This document shows, piece by piece, positions 35,259 to 43,954 of a DNA stretch of 64,000 nucleotides (the first letter of the stretch is position 1; every line of letters starts with the position of its first letter). The position numbers and the translations under genes are program-made. Source of the DNA: an uncultured Gemmatimonadales bacterium (lineage in GTDB: Bacteria > Gemmatimonadota > Gemmatimonadetes > JACCXV01 > JAHWKZ01); the NCBI GenBank assembly GCA_947259315.1, contig CAMYLR010000009.1:1-64000 (forward strand). The letters run 5' to 3'. The notes beneath the pieces were generated by a model. It saw only the letters and a program-made list of their open reading frames with translations, was not told where the DNA came from and did not search any database.

Positions 35259-38200
35259 ATGCTTCCTCGAGTCATCGAGTGGTCCGTCGCAAACAAGCTC
35301 ATCATTCTCGTGCTGGCGACGTTCGTCGTCGCGGCCGGGATCGTGGCTATGCAGCGAACCCCGCTCGAGGCTTTGCCGGACCTGTCCGACGTCCAGGTAA
35401 TCGTCCAAACGGATTACCCCGGTCAAGCCCCACAGATCGTCGAAGACCAGGTCACGTACCCCGTTGCCACCGAGATGCTGAAAGTCCCCGGAGCCCAGAC
35501 AGTGCGCGGATATTCGTTCTTCGGCGTGTCTTTTGTTTACATCATCTTCGACGATGGTGTCGACCTTTACTGGGCACGTAGTCGCGTTCTCGAGTACCTG
35601 TCGGCTATCCGCGGCAAGTTACCCACCGATGCCGAACTCTCACTCGGACCGGACGCCACCGGCCTCGGATGGGTTTACCAGTACGTGGTGGAAGACACCA
35701 GTGGGACGCGTTCGCTCGCGGATTTGCGCACGCTACAAGACTGGTATCTGCGATATCAACTCACCGCCGTTCCGGGTGTCAGCGAGGTAGCCTCCGTAGG
35801 CGGCTTCGAAAAGATGTACGAGGTCACTCTCGACCCGGTGAAGCTGCGCGGGTTCGGGATCTCTGTCACACGGGTCATGCAGGCGATTCGGAGGTCAAAC
35901 GAAGACGTCGGGGCCATGATGGTCGAGCTTACCGAGCGCGAGTTCATGGTCCGCAGTCTCGGCTATCTGCAGGAAGTAAAGGATATCGAGAACGTTGTCG
36001 TTGGCTCGACAGTGAACGGCACGCCGGTCCGGGTAGCCGATATCGCCAGTGTGCAGTTAGCACCCAACGTCCGCCGTGGTATCGCAGATTACAATGGGCG
36101 AGGTGATGTCGTCGGCGGGATCGTGATCATGCGATTCGGAGAGAACGCCCTGACCACGATCGAACGGGTGAAGAACAAGATCGAGGAGATCAAAACCGGC
36201 CTCCCTGCTGGAGTCGTCATTCATCCGGTCTATGATCGTTCGGACTTGATCCACGATGCGATCGCAACACTCAAGGAAAAACTGCTCGAGGAGACGATCG
36301 TCGTGGCGCTCGTCTGCCTGGTCTTTCTGGCCCACGCACGGAGCGCCCTGGTGGCGATCCTGACGCTGCCGCTGGGCATCCTGATGGCCTTTATCGCGAT
36401 GCGGGTGTTGGGTTTGGGGGCCGACATCATGAGCCTGGGAGGGATCGCGATCGCGATCGGGGCGATGATCGACGCTGCCATCGTCATGATTGAGAACATG
36501 CACAAGCACCTCGAGCGGGCGGTAACCGAGAAGCGCGAGCTGGCTCGGGCCGAAGGACTCTCATTCAGTGATGACGGTCGGCTAGGCACGTCCATACTTA
36601 CGCCTACCGAGCGGTGGGGCATCGTGGTTCGCTCCTCCAAGGAAGTCGGACCAGCGCTGTTCTTCTCCCTCCTCATCATCACCGTGTCATTCTTGCCTGT
36701 GTTCACCCTCCAGGCGCAGGAAGGCAGGCTTTTCAAGCCGCTCGCCTGGACCAAGACGCTTGCCATGGCCGCCGCCAGCTTGTTGTCAATCACAATTGTC
36801 CCTGTTGCCATGGGGCTATTCGTGCGGGGGCGGATCCGTGCGGAGGAAAGAAACCCCATCTCGCGGATGCTGGTACGGATCTACCGACCAGCGCTCGACT
36901 TCGTCCTTCGATATCGCTTGCCCGTCGTAGCGGGCGCGATCGCATTGTTGATCCTCAGCTGGATCCCGTTCAAAACAATCGGGTCGGAGTTCATGCCACC
37001 GCTGAACGAGGGGTCTGTTCTCTATATGCCGACGACCCTCCCGGGGATCAGCATAGCCCGAGCGGGCGCCGCGCTCCAGCGCCAGGACAGCATCCTCGTC
37101 GCCATGCCAGAAGTCGAGAGTGTTTTCGGCAAGGCCGGGAGAGCAACCACGGCCACGGACCCGGCGGGGCTCGAAATGTTCGAGACCACGATCACACTCA
37201 AGCCCGAGAAGGAATGGCGTGAGGGCATGACGATGGAAAAGCTGATCGAGGAGATGGATCAAGCGATCCGCTTCCCCGGCATCACAAACTCCTGGACCAT
37301 GCCGATCAAAGGCCGAATCGACATGCTGGCGACCGGAATCCGTACTCCCGTGGGGATAAAGATCTTTGGATCCGACCTTGCCGAGCTCGAGCGCATCGGG
37401 AAAGAGATCGAGCAGGCGATACCGATGGTGCCGGGCACGCGTTCCGTGTTCGCGGAGCGAGCCGTTTCAGGTTACTACCTCGATATCGATATCGATCGGG
37501 TGGCAGCCGCGCGTTACGGCCTCAACGTCGAGGACATCCAGGCCGTAGTCAGCTCGGCAATCGGTGGTATGACGATCACACAGACGGTCGAGGGCAGGGA
37601 ACGCTACGGTGTGCGACTCCGCTATCCGCATGAACTGCGGGATCAACCGGAGAAGCTCGCCGAGATCCTCATCCCGGTCTCGTCGCGAAGGGGCAATCAG
37701 TCCCGTATGACACAGATGGCGGCGATGGGCGCTGCGACGCCCCGCAGCACAGCAGGCGGTCAGGATGCCCCAGCCCCCGGGCCGGCTCAGATCCCGCTCG
37801 GCCAGGTGGCCACCATACGTCAGGTAAGCGGGCCGATGGCGATCAAGACGGAAGGTGCATTCCCGACGGCTTGGGTGTTCATCGACGTAACCGGTCGCGA
37901 CATCGGCTCCTATGTGTCGGATGCCAAGAAGATGGTGGCGGAGATGGTGGAGCTGCCCCCGGGCTACACCCTCCAGTGGTCGGGCCAGTTCGAGTACATG
38001 CAGCGCGCCAAGGAAAAGCTCCGTTTGGTCGTTCCGGCGACATTGCTGATCATCATGCTCCTGCTTTACTTCAATTTCAAGAACGTCAGCGAGACGCTGA
38101 TCGTTATGCTCTCGCTTCCCTTCGCGTTAATCGGTGGCGTCGTGTTCATGGCGGTCCTGGGATACAATTGGTCCGTGGCCACTGCTATTGGCTTCATCGC

Positions 38201-38624
38201 CTTGGCGGGGGTGGCCGCCGAAATCGGCGTCGTGATGCTGGTGTATCTGGATCAGGCGTACGAGAAACGCCGTCGGACAGGTGGCCTGCGTGACCACCAG
38301 GATCTTCTTGCCGCAATCCGCGAGGGGGCGGGACAACGCTTACGGCCGGTGATCATGACCGCCACAGCTGTGATCGGCGGTCTCCTCCCCATTCTGTGGG
38401 GGCAGGGCACCGGTGCCAGCGTGATGAAGCGGATCGCCGCCCCGATGGTGGGCGGCATGGTATCAGCCACGCTTCTGATCCTACTCGTAGTTCCGGTCAT
38501 CTACTCGTTCTGGAGGGGGCGGTCGTTGGCCGCTGAAACCGGCGAGTCGGACGCGGACGAGAGATCGTCGATGCGAGAGCCCGAGCCCGTTTTGGTCGGT
38601 TCCGGTGCAAGGAGATCGCCATGA
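35259..38624 (+). CDS. cusA: Heavy-metal RND pump (CusA/CzcA family)
   Basis: A 1121-residue HME-RND inner-membrane transporter. The N-terminus MLPRVIEWSVANKLIILVLATFVVAAG and the PDLSDVQVIVQTDYPGQAPQIVEDQVTYPV block are family hallmarks. The TM4 proton-relay region is LGLGADIMSLGGIAIAIGAMIDAAIVMIENMHKHLE. The second porter domain contains IGSEFMPPLNEGSVLYMPTTLPG. A Met/Gln-rich insertion, RGNQSRMTQMAAMGAATPRST, is near residue 820. The CusB-like Met-rich neighbour and CopA favour monovalent copper or silver over Co/Zn/Cd. Its stop overlaps the PII gene start (ATGA). Confidence 0.95.
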   Translation: MLPRVIEWSVANKLIILVLATFVVAAGIVAMQRTPLEALPDLSDVQVIVQTDYPGQAPQIVEDQVTYPVATEMLKVPGAQTVRGYSFFGVSFVYIIFDDGVDLYWARSRVLEYLSAIRGKLPTDAELSLGPDATGLGWVYQYVVEDTSGTRSLADLRTLQDWYLRYQLTAVPGVSEVASVGGFEKMYEVTLDPVKLRGFGISVTRVMQAIRRSNEDVGAMMVELTEREFMVRSLGYLQEVKDIENVVVGSTVNGTPVRVADIASVQLAPNVRRGIADYNGRGDVVGGIVIMRFGENALTTIERVKNKIEEIKTGLPAGVVIHPVYDRSDLIHDAIATLKEKLLEETIVVALVCLVFLAHARSALVAILTLPLGILMAFIAMRVLGLGADIMSLGGIAIAIGAMIDAAIVMIENMHKHLERAVTEKRELARAEGLSFSDDGRLGTSILTPTERWGIVVRSSKEVGPALFFSLLIITVSFLPVFTLQAQEGRLFKPLAWTKTLAMAAASLLSITIVPVAMGLFVRGRIRAEERNPISRMLVRIYRPALDFVLRYRLPVVAGAIALLILSWIPFKTIGSEFMPPLNEGSVLYMPTTLPGISIARAGAALQRQDSILVAMPEVESVFGKAGRATTATDPAGLEMFETTITLKPEKEWREGMTMEKLIEEMDQAIRFPGITNSWTMPIKGRIDMLATGIRTPVGIKIFGSDLAELERIGKEIEQAIPMVPGTRSVFAERAVSGYYLDIDIDRVAAARYGLNVEDIQAVVSSAIGGMTITQTVEGRERYGVRLRYPHELRDQPEKLAEILIPVSSRRGNQSRMTQMAAMGAATPRSTAGGQDAPAPGPAQIPLGQVATIRQVSGPMAIKTEGAFPTAWVFIDVTGRDIGSYVSDAKKMVAEMVELPPGYTLQWSGQFEYMQRAKEKLRLVVPATLLIIMLLLYFNFKNVSETLIVMLSLPFALIGGVVFMAVLGYNWSVATAIGFIALAGVAAEIGVVMLVYLDQAYEKRRRTGGLRDHQDLLAAIREGAGQRLRPVIMTATAVIGGLLPILWGQGTGASVMKRIAAPMVGGMVSATLLILLVVPVIYSFWRGRSLAAETGESDADERSSMREPEPVLVGSGARRSP

Positions 38625-38962
38625 AGAGAATCGAGATCATTCTCCGTACAGAATGCGTCGAGCGAGTCGTCAGGGGTCTGCGCGAAAACGGGGTGCCACG
38701 ACTCACGATCACGCACGTTCATTCTTTAGGCTCGGGAGTCGATCCGGAGCACTATCGTCTTTCTTTCGAAGAAGGCGCGGCGTACACGGAGAACGCGAAA
38801 ATCACGCTGGTGGTGAAGGCAGAAATGGCACCCTCGCTAATCGAACTCGTCCGAACGCGTGCTTGCACAGGTCACCAAGGGGACGGCGTGATCTTCGTCT
38901 GCGACGTAGAGCGTGTGGTCAAAATCCGCACCGGAGAAGAGAATGCTTTGGCTCTACTGTAG
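38621..38962 (+). CDS. PII-like signalling protein linked to the RND pump
   Basis: A 113-residue PII-superfamily trimer-type protein. The B-loop/C-terminal signature TGHQGDGVIFVCDVERVVKIRTGEENA is close to GlnB/GlnK. The T-loop region (SLGSGVDPEHYRLSFEEGAAYTENAKITLVV) differs from GlnB and I see no Tyr at the usual uridylylation site in the RGAEY context. It is ATGA-coupled to cusA and not near amtB or glnA. It may therefore gate or sense for the metal pump rather than control nitrogen; this is inference from position. Confidence 0.85.
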   Translation: MKRIEIILRTECVERVVRGLRENGVPRLTITHVHSLGSGVDPEHYRLSFEEGAAYTENAKITLVVKAEMAPSLIELVRTRACTGHQGDGVIFVCDVERVVKIRTGEENALALL

Positions 38963-38974
38963 GAGGCACATAAG

Positions 38975-39253
38975 ATGATCGCCATACAAGATGCGGGTAG
39001 CTGGCACCACGAGGGGCTCTACATGGGTGTCCACTGGTTATGGTGGCTCCTTTGGATCGCCCTCGTGGTGGTCCTAGGGTGGGCCTTCGGGCGTCTCTTC
39101 GCCGATCGCAGAGGGGCCAGAAGGGAAGCGGAAAGGACGTTGCAGGCCGAATCGATGCTACGCGAACGGCTCGCGCGTGGGGAGATCGACGAAGAGGAGT
39201 TCGCGCGGAAGATAACCGCGCTGCAGACATCACGCGGAGACCGAGACGCGTGA
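38975..39253 (+). CDS. Membrane protein with SHOCT domain
   Basis: A 92-residue protein with one TM segment (WLWWLLWIALVVVLGWAFGRLF), preceded by a short extracytoplasmic N-terminus with SWHHEGLYMGVHW, and a C-terminal SHOCT motif LRERLARGEIDEEEFARKITAL. ATG 38975 follows AGGAGGCACATAAG. It is the last gene of the cusCBA operon. SHOCT proteins of this type are common in metal-efflux islands; the function is not established. Confidence 0.75.
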   Translation: MIAIQDAGSWHHEGLYMGVHWLWWLLWIALVVVLGWAFGRLFADRRGARREAERTLQAESMLRERLARGEIDEEEFARKITALQTSRGDRDA

Positions 39254-39289
39254 TTTCGGATCAGATAAGCCCCATGGTTCGAGAGGCGG

Positions 39290-39318
39290 TTGACGTCTCT
39301 GCGGCCGGCAGGTAGAAT
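39290..39318 (+). promoter_or_regulatory. his operon promoter
   Basis: TTGACG (39290-39295), a 17-base spacer and TAGAAT (39313-39318) form a near-consensus housekeeping promoter. Transcription should begin about 7 bases later, near 39325, which is practically the first base of the leader-peptide ATG at 39326. The leader mRNA may thus lack a 5' UTR. Confidence 0.75.
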
Positions 39319-39325
39319 CGACCCA

Positions 39326-39400
39326 ATGATCGTTTGCCTCGCTCACGCTCACCATTACCACATCCCCGGCCATCTGCCGGAATCGGAGGCGAGCGGCTAG
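39326..39400 (+). CDS. hisL: his leader peptide
   Basis: A 24-codon ORF: MIVCLAHAHHYHIPGHLPESEASG. Five of codons 7-16 are His (positions 7, 9, 10, 12, 16), the classical control region of a histidine attenuator. It is too short for the ORF track. The last codons (CTGCCGGAATCGGAGGCGAGC) contain the 15-base sequence repeated in the terminator, so a ribosome finishing the peptide masks the antiterminator. No Shine-Dalgarno is visible and the predicted mRNA start is adjacent, so leaderless initiation is likely. Confidence 0.85.
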   Translation: MIVCLAHAHHYHIPGHLPESEASG

Positions 39401-39440
39401 ACTCACGACTTGGAATCATTGGAGAAACCGCCCGCTTCCG
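39377..39440 (+). promoter_or_regulatory. his antiterminator
   Basis: CCGGAATCGGAGGCG occurs at 39377-39391 and again at 39438-39452. The first copy's CGGAGGCGAG (39384-39393) can pair with CCCGCTTCCG (39431-39440), the 5' arm of the terminator, in place of the second copy. Ribosome stalling at the His codons would leave the first copy free and favour this antiterminator. Confidence 0.7.
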
Positions 39441-39462
39441 GAATCGGAGGCGGGCTTTTTTT
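39430..39462 (+). terminator. his attenuator terminator
   Basis: GCCCGCTTCCG / CGGAGGCGGGC forms an 11-bp stem (one G-U) with loop GAAT, directly followed by seven T residues. It is a strong intrinsic terminator, located 38 bases before the hisG start and after the leader-peptide stop. Confidence 0.9.
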
Positions 39463-39499
39463 GTTGCTGGTTCCGGACGCGGCTAATCAAAGGAATTCA

Positions 39500-40375
39500 A
39501 TGGAAAGATTGAACAGTGATAACCTACGGATCGCGGTGCAGAGCTCTGGACGGCTGGCCGACGATTCGGTTGCGCTGCTCCAGGGTGCGGGGATCGATTT
39601 TGACGCCTACAGCCGGAAGTTGTTCGCGTCAGCTCGCAACTTTCCGATCGAGATTCTATTTGTGCGCGACGACAACATCCCAGAATACGTCCAGGATGGG
39701 GTCGCCGATCTAGGAATCGTGGGCCGCAACCTAGTTGTCGAACGCCAAGTAGAAGTCGACGAGGTCCTGTCGCTTGGGTTCGGCCACTGTGTACTTGTCA
39801 TCGCTGCTCCGCGTGGCGGCCCGATCGCCACCGTAGACGACATCACGGAGCGGCGGATCGCAACCGCCTATCCTGCTACACTCGCGCGGTATCTAAATGA
39901 GCGCGGTATTTGCGCATCGATTGTCGAGACCGCCGGTGCGACCGAGCTGACGCCGGCGCTCGACGTTGCCGACGCGATCTGCGATCTGGTATCCACAGGA
40001 ACGACGCTGCGGGTGAACGACCTCGCGCCAATCGACACGGTGCTCGCGTCTGAGGCGGTCCTGATCGCCCACCGTGGGTCCCGCGTCGACGCCCACGAGC
40101 GTGATATCAACCGGCTCTTGCTACGCCTCCGAAGCCTACTCGCCGCCCGCCAGACGAAATACATAATGGCGAACGCTCCGGTCGATGCTCTCCCCCGTAT
40201 CCGCAGTGTCTTGCCTGGTCTTCGCAGCCCAACGGTGATGCCGCTCGATGATGAGGGCTGGGTCGCGGTCCACGCTGCGATCCCCGAGGAAACGTTCTGG
40301 GATTCGATCGAGGCGCTGCGCGAGTCGGGCGCGAGCGAAATCCTCGTCACCGAAGTCGAGAAGTTGATCCAATGA
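39500..40375 (+). CDS. hisG: ATP phosphoribosyltransferase, long form
   Basis: Catalyses the first histidine step, ATP plus PRPP to phosphoribosyl-ATP. The 291 residues are the long, HisZ-independent form. The catalytic part includes LRIAVQSSGRLADDSVALLQGAGIDF, EYVQDGVADLGIVGRNLVVE and the PRPP loop DAICDLVSTGTTLRVNDL. A C-terminal ACT-like regulatory domain (TVMPLDDEGWVAVHAAIPEETFWDSIEALRESGASEILVTEVEKLI) should give histidine feedback. The track frame enters the attenuator; ATG 39500 follows AAAGGAATTCA. Its stop overlaps hisD (ATGA). Confidence 0.96.
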   Translation: MERLNSDNLRIAVQSSGRLADDSVALLQGAGIDFDAYSRKLFASARNFPIEILFVRDDNIPEYVQDGVADLGIVGRNLVVERQVEVDEVLSLGFGHCVLVIAAPRGGPIATVDDITERRIATAYPATLARYLNERGICASIVETAGATELTPALDVADAICDLVSTGTTLRVNDLAPIDTVLASEAVLIAHRGSRVDAHERDINRLLLRLRSLLAARQTKYIMANAPVDALPRIRSVLPGLRSPTVMPLDDEGWVAVHAAIPEETFWDSIEALRESGASEILVTEVEKLIQ

Positions 40376-41679
40376 ACGCCGCAATCCTCACGCTCACGCT
40401 GCCCAGGTACACGGCCCGCACGGTAGCTGACGCACGCGAGCTCCCGCCGTTCGTCCGAAGGTCGGCAGTGATCGAAGACGCACGGGTTGAGATCAGTCCG
40501 ATCGTTGCGGATGTCGCGGAGAGGGGCGACGCCGCGGTCCGGTTTTGGTCACGGAAGCTCGACGGCACCGCTCCCGATCCGCTCGCCATCCCGCTCGACG
40601 GTGCTGGCGCCACCGTCGCGCCCGTCGCTCGCGAAGCGCTCGCGCTTGCCGCCGAGCGTATTAGCCGGTTTCATCGTGCGACCGCCCCGGCACCGGTCGT
40701 CGACGCGGCCGACGGGCTACGACTGTCTCGGCGGTTTGAGCCCTACCGGCAGGTGGGCGTATACGTGCCGGGTGGGCGAGCCATCTACCCGTCGAGCGTC
40801 CTCATGCTCGCGATCCCGGCTCGCGAGGCGGGCGTCAAGCGAGTCGTGTTAACAACGCCACCCGGGCCCGGTGGCACCATTCCGGACTCGATCCTCTACG
40901 CCGCCGCGCTCGCCGGTGTGGATCAGGTGTTCGCGATCGGCGGCGCACAGGCGATCGCGGCACTCGCCTACGGCACCGAGACCGTCCCGGCCGTCGACTG
41001 CATCGTCGGTCCGGGAAACCGATACGTCACCGCCGCCAAGACATTGGTCACCGACCGGGTCGCGATCGACGCTCCGGCGGGTCCGAGTGAGATCGCGCTT
41101 CTCGCCGATAACACCGCAACGCCGGCGATCGCGGCGGCCGACATTGTAGCCCAACTGGAGCACGACACCGACGCGCGAGCCCTGGTGGTTACGCCCAACG
41201 CCGCTTGGCTCGACGCGGTCGACCTCGCCCTGGCAAAGTGCCTCGATGGCCTCGATACGGCGGCCACCGTGCGTGCAGCGCTGGCAGCGAGTGCCGCGAT
41301 CACGGTACCCGACCTCGCGGTCGGCGCCGACATCGTGTCTGCCTGGTCACCTGAGCACTTGGTGGTGTGGGTTGAGGAGCCCGAGTCGATCGTCGCGCGA
41401 ACGCGCCACGCGGGGGCGGTATTCGTCGGCGGAGGTGCACCGGTAGCGCTCGGCGACTACGTCGCTGGGCCCAGCCACACCTTGCCGACAGGAGGTGCGG
41501 CTCGCTGCTGGGCGGGGGTCGGCACCGACACGTTTGGACGCTGGGTTAGCGTGATCGAGGAGGGATCCGCAGCAGTAACCGCCGACCTCGCTCGCGCGGC
41601 TGCAGTCCTTGCCGATCTCGAGGGACTACCGGCTCACGCCGCATCGCTTCGGCTTCGATGCAAGAAGGACGACGAGTGA
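40372..41679 (+). CDS. hisD: Histidinol dehydrogenase
   Basis: Zinc-dependent oxidation of histidinol to histidine, the last two steps. The 435-residue length is typical. Motifs: YVPGGRAIYPSSVLMLAIPAREAGVKRVVLTTPPGPGG, VFAIGGAQAIAALAYGTETVPAVDCIVGPGNRYVTAAK, PAGPSEIALLADNTATP, then WSPEHLVVWVEEPE with catalytic Glu-His and GPSHTLPTGGAARCWAGVGTDTF. ATGA overlap with hisG and GTGA overlap with the hisCB fusion show tight coupling. Confidence 0.96.
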   Translation: MNAAILTLTLPRYTARTVADARELPPFVRRSAVIEDARVEISPIVADVAERGDAAVRFWSRKLDGTAPDPLAIPLDGAGATVAPVAREALALAAERISRFHRATAPAPVVDAADGLRLSRRFEPYRQVGVYVPGGRAIYPSSVLMLAIPAREAGVKRVVLTTPPGPGGTIPDSILYAAALAGVDQVFAIGGAQAIAALAYGTETVPAVDCIVGPGNRYVTAAKTLVTDRVAIDAPAGPSEIALLADNTATPAIAAADIVAQLEHDTDARALVVTPNAAWLDAVDLALAKCLDGLDTAATVRAALAASAAITVPDLAVGADIVSAWSPEHLVVWVEEPESIVARTRHAGAVFVGGGAPVALGDYVAGPSHTLPTGGAARCWAGVGTDTFGRWVSVIEEGSAAVTADLARAAAVLADLEGLPAHAASLRLRCKKDDE

Positions 41680-43328
41680 GCGTGCCGCGCCCCAGCCGCC
41701 GACTGGCCGCGTTCACACCATACGAGGCCGCCGGAAGCACTCAGCGGAAGGGGATCCTCCTCGACGCAAACGAGAATGCCTGGGGACCGGCGATGCCCGA
41801 CCCCACCGTGTCCGACCTACACCGCTACCCCGAAGCCACGCATGGGGAGTTGTGCCAGGCGCTGGCGCGGTTCGCCGGGGTCGCCGTTGACCGCGTCGCC
41901 GCCGGCAATGGGTCCGACGAGGTGTTGGATTTGATCCTGAGGGGGTTCGCTGACCCTGGTGACGCGGTCGCGCTCGTCGAGCCGACCTACGGCATGTACC
42001 GTACGGCGGCGACCCTGAATGACCTCGTCGTCCGCTCAACAACGCTTCTCGCTGACACGGCACCACCGTTCACGCTCGATTCCAACCGGTTCCTCGAGAC
42101 CGCGGCCGGTTGTCGGATTGCGATTCTTTGCTCGCCCAACAACCCAACCGGCAACCGGTTTGACGACGACGACGTTCGTTACGTGATTGAGGGATTCGAT
42201 GGGTTGGTGATAGTAGACGAGGCGTATGTCGAGTTCGGTGACCGCCCCAGCCTCGCCGTCTGGACCGAGGAGTACCCGAACCTGTGCGTGCTACGAACTC
42301 TCTCGAAGGCTTGGGGGCTGGCAGGCATCCGGATCGGCTACGCTGTGGCCTCCTCTCAGGTCGTCGAAGTGATCAACCGGATTCGTCCGCCCTACAACGT
42401 GAGCCGCACATCGACCGCGATCGCGGTCCGTGCGTTGGCCGAGCCGGAACGGCTGCGCCAATGTGTCGGCGCTGTCGTCACCGAGCGTGGACGCCTGGCG
42501 CGCAACCTTCGCGCGCTCGGGTTCGAGCCTTATCCCTCCGACGCCAACTTCCTTCTCGTTCCCTACCCGCAAGCGACGGAGCTGGTGGAGCGAATCGCCA
42601 ACGACTGGGACGTACGGATTCGCGACCGATCGGGTCTTCCCGAGTTGGAAGGTGCGTTCCGGGTTACCGTCGGGCGCTCGACTGAGAACGACCTTCTGGT
42701 AGCCGCCCTGAGTGGCAGTGCTCCAAGCACGGATGTGGCAACGATCGGGCGGCGAGCGACAATTCGACGCACCACGTCCGAGACTCGGATCTCTGTGGCG
42801 GTCGAACTCGACGGGGACGGGGAAACAGCGGTAGCGACCGGAGTCGGCTTCTTCGACCATATGTTGACGTCACTACTCCGACACGCGGGCTTCGACTGCA
42901 CGATCGCAGCTACCGGCGACCTCCACGTTGATCCCCACCACACGGTCGAGGACGTCGGAATCGCACTTGGACAGGCGCTTGACTCCGCGCTTGGCGACCG
43001 TCGCGGGATCGGGCGCTACGGTTTCCTGCTGCCGATGGACGAGTCCGTGGCAGAGGTAGCCCTCGACTTGTCGGGTCGTCCCCTGTTTGAGTTCAACGGC
43101 GTGTTCTCGAGTAATCACGTCGGCGAGCTGCCGACGAACCTCGTCCCAGAGTTCTTTCGTGCACTTGCCGTCAACCTCCGCGCGACCCTGCACGTTACGC
43201 TGCGCCGCGGTGGCGACCCGCACCATGAGGTTGAGGCTTGTTTCAAAGCCGTCGGTCGCGCGCTCGGTGATGCAATCAAGCGGGACAAGTCGAGTGAAAA
43301 CGTACCGTCCACAAAGGGGGCCCTATGA
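41676..43328 (+). CDS. hisCB: HisC-HisB fusion: histidinol-phosphate aminotransferase / imidazoleglycerol-phosphate dehydratase
   Basis: A 550-residue fusion. Residues about 1-345 are the PLP aminotransferase HisC: LLDANENAWGP, HRYPEATHGELCQALA, AGNGSDEVLDLILR, SPNNPTGN, VDEAYVEFGD and LRTLSKAWGLAGIRIGY with PLP Lys211. After a short linker (LSGSAPSTDVATIG) residues about 359-550 are HisB: RRATIRRTTSETRISVAVELDG, GVGFFDHMLTSLLRHAGFD, DPHHTVEDVGIALGQAL, and PHHEVEACFKAVGRALGDAI. The frame is continuous. HisB usually stands alone or is fused to the HAD phosphatase, so this pairing of consecutive steps 7 and 8 is uncommon. The GTG at 41676 overlaps the hisD stop; the track's ATG 41658 is six codons upstream. 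Confidence 0.92.
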   Translation: MSVPRPSRRLAAFTPYEAAGSTQRKGILLDANENAWGPAMPDPTVSDLHRYPEATHGELCQALARFAGVAVDRVAAGNGSDEVLDLILRGFADPGDAVALVEPTYGMYRTAATLNDLVVRSTTLLADTAPPFTLDSNRFLETAAGCRIAILCSPNNPTGNRFDDDDVRYVIEGFDGLVIVDEAYVEFGDRPSLAVWTEEYPNLCVLRTLSKAWGLAGIRIGYAVASSQVVEVINRIRPPYNVSRTSTAIAVRALAEPERLRQCVGAVVTERGRLARNLRALGFEPYPSDANFLLVPYPQATELVERIANDWDVRIRDRSGLPELEGAFRVTVGRSTENDLLVAALSGSAPSTDVATIGRRATIRRTTSETRISVAVELDGDGETAVATGVGFFDHMLTSLLRHAGFDCTIAATGDLHVDPHHTVEDVGIALGQALDSALGDRRGIGRYGFLLPMDESVAEVALDLSGRPLFEFNGVFSSNHVGELPTNLVPEFFRALAVNLRATLHVTLRRGGDPHHEVEACFKAVGRALGDAIKRDKSSENVPSTKGAL

Positions 43329-43954
43329 CGGGCGCACCGCGCCTCGTCGTCGTCGACTATGGCGCGGGAAACCTCCGCAGTCTCGGTGGCGCGCTCGACC
43401 GAATCGACGCCAACTGGCGGTTCGCGAGGGAGCCGTCTGATCTCGACGCGGCCGACGGGATCGTATTGCCGGGAGTAGGCTCGGCTGCACCCGCCATGCG
43501 CGTACTGCGATCGCGTGGTCTTGATCGCGCGATCGTCGGGAGCCATGCTCCCCTACTCGGGATCTGCCTCGGCATGCAGATCCTTTGCGAGCGATTGACA
43601 GAGGACGAGCCCGTCACCGGACTGGGCATCGTTCCAGGCTCGGTCGAGTCACTCCCCGACACTGTCAAGCGGCCACATATGGGCTGGAACCGAGTGATAC
43701 TCACTGCACCTGTCCGGACCGAGGCAAGGGGCATCGAGCGAGCGCTCGAAGATTGGTTCTACTTCGCCCACTCGTATGCCGTCCGTTGTTCGTCTCGCCA
43801 CGTGGTCGCGACCACATCGTACGGTGGCATGGTCCCCGCCACCATCACGACCGGCCGCGCTTGGGGCGTCCAGTTCCATCCCGAAAAGTCGGACCGTGCC
43901 GGCCTCGCGCTGCTGGCCGCATTCCGAGACTTCTGCCGAGGAGCGAAAGCATGA
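43325..43954 (+). CDS. hisH: Imidazole glycerol phosphate synthase, glutaminase subunit
   Basis: A 209-residue class I glutamine amidotransferase that supplies ammonia to HisF. The nucleophile Cys is in LLGICLGMQILCE, the oxyanion strand is GVGSAAPAM, PHMGWNRV is the typical HisH block, and the catalytic His-Glu are in WGVQFHPEKSDRAG. It is ATGA-coupled to the hisCB fusion and to hisA. Confidence 0.95.
   Translation: MTGAPRLVVVDYGAGNLRSLGGALDRIDANWRFAREPSDLDAADGIVLPGVGSAAPAMRVLRSRGLDRAIVGSHAPLLGICLGMQILCERLTEDEPVTGLGIVPGSVESLPDTVKRPHMGWNRVILTAPVRTEARGIERALEDWFYFAHSYAVRCSSRHVVATTSYGGMVPATITTGRAWGVQFHPEKSDRAGLALLAAFRDFCRGAKA

Noticed and set aside
36230-36859. 209-codon minus-strand ORF
   Set aside because: Antisense to cusA in high-GC coding sequence; composition is Ser/Arg/Thr-rich with no family, typical of a shadow frame.
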